From Bacteroidales bacterium (lineage in GTDB: Bacteria; Bacteroidota; Bacteroidia; Bacteroidales; UBA12077), in the NCBI GenBank assembly GCA_030635365.1, contig DAOVYZ010000080.1, positions 1 through 9,929 on the forward strand: a stretch of 9,929 bases of DNA. The letters are read 5' to 3'. The translations under genes and the position numbers were made by a program. This document shows, one piece after another, positions 5,597 through 9,929 of the stretch; the stretch's first letter is position 1; each line of letters begins with the position of its first letter. Under the pieces are notes generated by a model, which was not told the DNA's origin, did not search any database, and saw nothing but the letters and a program-made list of their open reading frames with translations.

Positions 5597-7843
5597 TCAG
5601 TTTTTAGACTTTCTTCGATATATAGAAAAAACACCCCCCAACAGCAACAATGTTACTCCTAACCATAGCATTGTCATACCTGGCTTTGTACTGACTTCTG
5701 CATACATTATAGGTTGTGGAATTTCTTCTTCAACATCAGAATCAGTTAAATCTGGTCCTGAGTACATTAAACTAATATTTTTATCATTAACATTCATTCC
5801 GACAAATATAAGATATGCATCTTCCTGACCTGGTAGCTTAACACGACTTTTTGGATTATCTTTAACATTAGGGAAAAAGAACGGTTTAAATGATACAGCT
5901 TTTTCACCTTTATATGAAACCTGCAAATCCGCACCAACACTAAAGCCATGATCACCTTGAGACTGCATACCTGAAAGATCATAATTTACAAACATTATCT
6001 CATAATTACCATAAGAAACTGTTTCATTCTTTTTAATTACGAAATTCTGATTATTAGACTTTTGCGTTATACCTTCATCAAAACCTTCTGGCGAAATATA
6101 TAAATCAGATAAAAATCCCCGTAAAATAAATGGATGATGAAATCTTTTGCTTTCACCACGTTCATTATTTTCAACATAGATATCCGGTACACCTGTTACT
6201 ATTTTATTACCTTTTTGAATTTCAACAGACAAAAACACTTGTTTACCCTTGTCTTTATCCATAATTTTTACATCGCTAAATTTTAAATCATATCCTAATG
6301 CTTGCTTTACTTCTCCTTGCGGTAATTGAATTCTTTGTGAAATATCATAACTTGAAGAAGTAATAAATCCCGCAAACATCAAACCTATTCCTAAATGTGC
6401 TACAATTGCACTTGTTTTAGCAATGCTTTTTTTCAACAATCTTAGCAATAATTCTAAATTCACTCCAATAGTAAAGCCAGCAAATAGCGCCATTAAAAAA
6501 ATTTGAATTCCTGGAAATCCATTTATTAAAGTAATAATTGCAGAAAATAGTGCGACTATAATTCCTACAATTAATTTGGGTAAAATTTTAACAGGATTAT
6601 TCTTACCCCATTTCATCAATGGAATATAAGTCAAAAAAAAGACTATTAAAACAGCAATTGGCAAATTAACAGTAACATAAAAACCTGTAGATACTTTTGA
6701 AGCTTTCTCTGCCAAACGAGTAATAAGTGGCGCTGATGTGCCAAGTCCAGTAAGAATGGTTGACAAACATAGCAAAATAACAGCAGCTATTAATCCAAAT
6801 TCAAGTGAAAAGAAAGATATTCCATGACCTTTTTTTTGATCTGGAACTGGGATTTCTTTTGAACGGCTTACTAACAAATAAATTGAAATTGCTAAAAATA
6901 TTGCTATAAAAAACACTAACCAGCCTGTAATGCCAAGGTCAACAAATGAATGAACAGAAAAATCAGCTAATATTCCTGAGCGAGTTAAAAAAGTACTATA
7001 AATTATTAATATATAAGAAAAAGCTGCTAAAAAATAATTTGTTTTAATTAATTGATTTTTTGCTTTCTGTAAAATCATACCATGTAACAGAGCAATTCCA
7101 GCCAACCATGGCAATAAAGAAGCATTCTCTACAGGATCCCAACCCCAATATCCGCCCCAACCAAGCACTTTATATGACCAAACTCCACCAATAATGATTC
7201 CAGCACCTAAAGTAACAAAAGCAAATGCAACCCATGGTAATCCTGTATTTATCCATTCAGTATATTTACGCTGCCATAAAGAAGCCATAGAAATTGCAAA
7301 AGGTATGGCAAAAGCAGCATAACCTAAAAATACAATTGGCGGGTGAGTTACCATCCAAGGATCTTGTAATAACATATTCAAACCATTTCCATCAGCAACA
7401 TTCATTAATGTCTCTCTGAATGGACTTTGCTTAATTAACAGAATAGCTAAAAAGATATTTTGTATATTGTATAAGACCATTATATGAGATTCATTTTCTC
7501 TACTTTTATGAATCAAAACTACACCTAACCATGCACTTATAAACACCCATAGTAAAAAACTACCTTCCTGACCAGCCCAAAAAGAACTAATTAAATAATG
7601 TAATGGTAAACTTTTTGAAGAATACTGAATAACATATTCTAATTTAAAATTATGGGAAATGAAAAAATACAATAAAAAAGCAGAGGCAATTGTTGTAAAA
7701 GCAGTAAAACCGAAATAATTTAATCGAGCTAATTTTTTTAAATCAGCATTATCTTTTTTATTACATTGTAAAAGATAGAAAAAAGTAGAAAATACAATAA
7801 AAATCAATTCAAACCATAAGGTGCTTTGTGCAAATTTAATCAT
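5597..7843 (-). CDS. ccmF: Cytochrome c heme lyase CcmF
   Basis: 748 residues with many membrane helices, slightly longer than E. coli CcmF (about 650). It joins heme covalently to CXXCH motifs of apocytochromes at the periplasmic face of the inner membrane. The heme-handling WWD signature is at 229-247 (WGGYWGWDPVENASLLPWL). Histidines matching the four heme-contacting positions of E. coli CcmF (173, 261, 303, 491) are H167 (MVTHPP), H254 (ALLHGM), H298 (FSVHSF) and H483 (VAHLGIG). TRSGILADFSVHSF (287-300) is typical of the family. A large periplasmic domain (about 500-720) precedes a final helix at 723-741. NrfE is a close paralogue and cannot be excluded by motif alone. No other ccm gene is in the window. 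The two neighbours with 18 heme sites are obvious substrates. ATG is supported by AAGGAT at 7853-7858. Confidence 0.95.
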   Translation of the reverse strand: MIKFAQSTLWFELIFIVFSTFFYLLQCNKKDNADLKKLARLNYFGFTAFTTIASAFLLYFFISHNFKLEYVIQYSSKSLPLHYLISSFWAGQEGSFLLWVFISAWLGVVLIHKSRENESHIMVLYNIQNIFLAILLIKQSPFRETLMNVADGNGLNMLLQDPWMVTHPPIVFLGYAAFAIPFAISMASLWQRKYTEWINTGLPWVAFAFVTLGAGIIIGGVWSYKVLGWGGYWGWDPVENASLLPWLAGIALLHGMILQKAKNQLIKTNYFLAAFSYILIIYSTFLTRSGILADFSVHSFVDLGITGWLVFFIAIFLAISIYLLVSRSKEIPVPDQKKGHGISFFSLEFGLIAAVILLCLSTILTGLGTSAPLITRLAEKASKVSTGFYVTVNLPIAVLIVFFLTYIPLMKWGKNNPVKILPKLIVGIIVALFSAIITLINGFPGIQIFLMALFAGFTIGVNLELLLRLLKKSIAKTSAIVAHLGIGLMFAGFITSSSYDISQRIQLPQGEVKQALGYDLKFSDVKIMDKDKGKQVFLSVEIQKGNKIVTGVPDIYVENNERGESKRFHHPFILRGFLSDLYISPEGFDEGITQKSNNQNFVIKKNETVSYGNYEIMFVNYDLSGMQSQGDHGFSVGADLQVSYKGEKAVSFKPFFFPNVKDNPKSRVKLPGQEDAYLIFVGMNVNDKNISLMYSGPDLTDSDVEEEIPQPIMYAEVSTKPGMTMLWLGVTLLLLGGVFSIYRRKSKN

Positions 7844-7940
7844 TCTAAGTTAATCCTTATTTTTAAAAAATCAGCTATATAAAATTATTTAATGACTTCG
7901 TCTTTAGGATGTGGACATAAATTAAATAAAATTCTAATAT

Positions 7941-7998
7941 GCTTCGACTCCGCTCAGCATGAAGTGTGTGGCTTGACACAGAACAGAGTGGAAGTGTG
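7941..7998. repeat. GC-rich intergenic island, probable interspersed repeat
   Basis: In the 234-bp spacer between the 14-heme cytochrome and ccmF, positions 7941-8000 are about 52% G+C in otherwise strongly AT-rich DNA. The segment starts with GCTTCGACTCCGCTCAGCAT, a core I recognise from recurrent intergenic elements in Bacteroidota-type genomes ('TGAGCGGAGTCGAAG' on the other strand). GAAGTGTG occurs twice (7961-7968, 7991-7998), and TGTGT-N6-ACACA at 7965-7980 can pair. Whether it is repeated in this genome cannot be seen from one window. The rest of the spacer shows only the ccmF ribosome site. Confidence 0.4.
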
Positions 7999-8077
7999 AT
8001 AATTGTGAATTAGAATTGTAATTAGTTTATGAATGACGCCTAATATTGTTATATAATGTTTAATTTTAATTTTCAAT

Positions 8078-9244
8078 TTAATTATGACAATATCCACAAA
8101 ATCCAAATCCTTTTTGATGGGTATTGGTATGGCAAAAGAAACAAATCGCACCATCATCATTATGGAATTCAGAGCTATCCCCAAATCTATCTGAAAAATC
8201 AGGTCCATGAGTTTTAGGATCTGTGTTTTTAACACCATCATAATCTATGTGACACATCAAACATACAGGATCGGCACCCTGAACATCATGGCAGGCAGCG
8301 CAACGTTCCATATCTCTGCGAGCAAGCTCTGCATGCCGACCACCACCAGAACCAACTGCTGCTGCTAAAGCGCCCCAATCAGGACCATCATGCCAGTTTG
8401 GTCTATTTTGCGAATTTATATCTGAAGCATCATGACATTCGGAACAGTATGTTGATGTTTCATGACATATTGAGCAATCACTACTTTTTCCAAAAGCATC
8501 AAGCTGATGAATAAATCGATAATTTAATTCATGGACTGCCTGGAGAACTAATGGTTTTTCACTATTAGCGGTAGGAGATAATGGTGCATAAAAATTCTTG
8601 GGTAAAATTTTAGTTGATATTAAATCTGTTGATTCATGGCATTGCTGACAATAATTATTTGTATGACAATGTGCACAATCTGTTTCGCCCGAGCGTATTT
8701 CAACCATATGTTCTTTTGACCAAAAAGGATTGTGATTATCCGGGCGAAATTTGGTTTCTGAAGAATGGCATATTAAACATGCTTTTGAAGCTGATAATCC
8801 ATTATGACATGAATTACATTTTTCCTGAGAAGGGATTTTCGTACCATCTCCCATAGCGACTTTCTCTATCCCGGCATGACATTCTGCACAATCACCTTCA
8901 TTTAATGCAAGATGTGCTTTATGATTAAATAAAATTTTTCGTGCCGGATTTGCTAATTCTTCAGCAATATCCAAATCAACATGACACATATTACAATTCT
9001 CATCATCTTCAACATCATGACATTCAGCACAAATATCTTTTTCAGGAAAATTATCATCATTTGCTTTTGTGCTTTCTTCGATATTGGAATGGCAAGTCAC
9101 ACATTCCATTTCAGCGTCTTCTATGTGTAATTGATGAGAAAAATTTATCATTTCACTACGTTTTTGAACTTCATCAGCAAACAGTAAAAAACTATATATA
9201 AAAAATATTGCAATTATTAAAATGACACCAATATTTTTAATCAT
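8078..9244 (-). CDS. Secreted 14-heme c-type cytochrome (cytochrome c3/c7-like modules)
   Basis: 388 residues. The N-terminal hydrophobic stretch (5-22, likely cleaved after LLFA) is a Sec signal; there is no lipobox, so a soluble periplasmic protein is expected. Fourteen CXXCH sites start at C48, C72, C84, C119, C143, C156, C190, C199, C257, C267, C315, C328, C368 and C383. Two copies of the c7/c3-type opening 'F.H..H......C..CH' are at 35-52 and 106-123, where the upstream histidines usually act as distal heme ligands. The segment 286-332 (HDGPDW, then a glycine/alanine stretch, then HAELARRDMERCAACH and CLMCH) resembles a conserved block of other large multiheme proteins. No catalytic site was recognised, so an electron conduit or store is likeliest. 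It follows the barrel gene by 32 bp with AGGAG (9251-9255) six bases before the ATG, so the two are probably co-transcribed. Confidence 0.94.
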   Translation of the reverse strand: MIKNIGVILIIAIFFIYSFLLFADEVQKRSEMINFSHQLHIEDAEMECVTCHSNIEESTKANDDNFPEKDICAECHDVEDDENCNMCHVDLDIAEELANPARKILFNHKAHLALNEGDCAECHAGIEKVAMGDGTKIPSQEKCNSCHNGLSASKACLICHSSETKFRPDNHNPFWSKEHMVEIRSGETDCAHCHTNNYCQQCHESTDLISTKILPKNFYAPLSPTANSEKPLVLQAVHELNYRFIHQLDAFGKSSDCSICHETSTYCSECHDASDINSQNRPNWHDGPDWGALAAAVGSGGGRHAELARRDMERCAACHDVQGADPVCLMCHIDYDGVKNTDPKTHGPDFSDRFGDSSEFHNDDGAICFFCHTNTHQKGFGFCGYCHN

Positions 9245-9276
9245 TTTATTCTCCTGATAAGAATAAATTTTATTTT

Positions 9277-9929
9277 CTAATTATCAAAACGATGAAAAAA
9301 AGCATAATTCACACGTAAGAAAAATCGTAAATCATTACTATAAAGTGCATTTTTTAAGAATTGAGCTTGTCCCTGCATCGAAAACTTCCGATTCATTCTA
9401 TAGCTCAATCCAATCGTTTCACCTATGGCTTGTTCACTTTCATTTGAATTGATCATTTTATATGAATAAATATTTGAACTTAATGATAGCACAAGTTTAT
9501 TCTTAATTGTATAATTATAACTTGTTACAAAAGCATTACTATCTCCACCATATCCTGATCGATGATTATAACCAAAATATAGTGATTTCCAACTCCAGCC
9601 AATATTAAATCGTTGATTATTATCTCCATCAAACATTACCGAGCCAACACTTAAGTAAAAGCGATTAGAATTCCAATAATAATTCGCACGCAATGCTATC
9701 TCTTGATTTGGCTGGATATCAAAAACCCAAAATATTGAATTCAAATCAAAATAAGGTGTACGATATATATAATCTAAACCAATTTCAAATTTCTGGCTAA
9801 GATGATACCTCCCTCCTACTTCTGATCGTTTAATTGTATTGTTAACCAAATCATAATCAAGTCTTCCATGAAAATTAATCTTTGAAGATAAGTAATGTTT
9901 TAAATCAATTCCTATCAATTGTCGTTGCA
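9277..9929 (-). CDS. Outer-membrane beta-barrel protein, C-terminal part (start outside window)
   Basis: The frame is open to the window edge; about 217 residues are visible, and the upstream residues (QRQ) show that the first possible start inside the window (TTG at 9916-9918) is internal. The sequence is a series of amphipathic strands rich in Y, W, F, S and N with short polar turns (for example RFYLSVGSVMFDGDNNQRF, then LYFGYNHRSGYGG), typical of a barrel. It closes with LRFFLRVNYAFFHRFDN, whose aromatic last strand suits recognition by the BAM machinery. I do not recognise the family. Because the next gene, 32 bp on, encodes a 14-heme periplasmic cytochrome, a porin-cytochrome pair is a reasonable hypothesis, but the visible part has nothing specific to MtrB or the known Geobacter porins. 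Confidence 0.75.
   Translation of the reverse strand, partial: QRQLIGIDLKHYLSSKINFHGRLDYDLVNNTIKRSEVGGRYHLSQKFEIGLDYIYRTPYFDLNSIFWVFDIQPNQEIALRANYYWNSNRFYLSVGSVMFDGDNNQRFNIGWSWKSLYFGYNHRSGYGGDSNAFVTSYNYTIKNKLVLSLSSNIYSYKMINSNESEQAIGETIGLSYRMNRKFSMQGQAQFLKNALYSNDLRFFLRVNYAFFHRFDN

Noticed and set aside
5581..5612. Inverted repeat AAAGTC/GACTTT after ccmF as a terminator
   Set aside because: Only a 6-bp stem around a 20-nt loop that overlaps the stop codon, with the T-run inside the loop and not after the stem. Readthrough into the tetraheme gene is as likely.
7885..7953. Short minus-strand frame ending LCPHPKDEVIK before ccmF
   Set aside because: The frame is closed upstream by a stop within 23 codons and has no ATG or ribosome site. 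It runs out of the repeat-like island and is not supported as a gene.
7954..8241. 95-codon minus-strand open frame overlapping the end of the 14-heme gene
   Set aside because: It lies in another frame of a gene with clear heme motifs, its translation is low-complexity (I/L/M-rich), and it crosses the repeat-like spacer.

Overview
The window is a low-GC stretch (genes roughly one third G+C, intergenic DNA far lower) from a Gram-negative, respiratory, probably anaerobic bacterium. An outer-membrane beta-barrel protein, periplasmic multiheme c-type cytochromes, a CcmF-type heme lyase and a HybA/HybB-like membrane module all point that way. Clear Shine-Dalgarno sites, the low G+C and the gene families would suit a member of the FCB group (Ignavibacteria- or Calditrichota-like) or a deltaproteobacterial lineage. 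Sequence reading alone does not settle the phylum. Every gene recognised is on the minus strand, so gene order runs from right to left.

Right half (9929 to 4829), heme-protein block: the C-terminal part of an outer-membrane barrel protein (cut by the window edge); 32 bp later a secreted cytochrome with 14 CXXCH motifs; a 234-bp spacer holding a GC-rich, repeat-like island; a full-length ccmF heme lyase; and a secreted tetraheme cytochrome of the c554 type, closed by a textbook intrinsic terminator at 4829-4864. The set reads as apoproteins, the enzyme that attaches their heme, and a possible outer-membrane partner, which suits electron transfer in or across the periplasm.

Middle (about 3959 to 4828): some 870 bp with no convincing gene, very AT-rich, with several small inverted repeats and two exact DnaA-box matches. 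It separates the two blocks and should hold the promoter of the next operon.

Left half (3952 to 410), a tight four-gene operon: a membrane-anchored GcvH-like protein, a four-[4Fe-4S] ferredoxin with a C-terminal membrane segment and no Tat signal, a HybB/HmcC-type NrfD-family quinone-interacting membrane protein, and a second, soluble GcvH-like protein with an N-terminal four-cysteine cluster. It ends in a 21-bp perfect stem-loop. Both GcvH-like proteins have the GcvH fold signature but lack a lysine at the normal lipoylation position, and no glycine-cleavage genes are nearby. This is the most unusual part of the window: apparently a cytoplasm-facing quinone/FeS module built around two non-canonical GcvH-fold proteins. 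Beyond the hairpin, on the same strand, starts a membrane sensor protein, probably a histidine kinase, which runs off the left edge.
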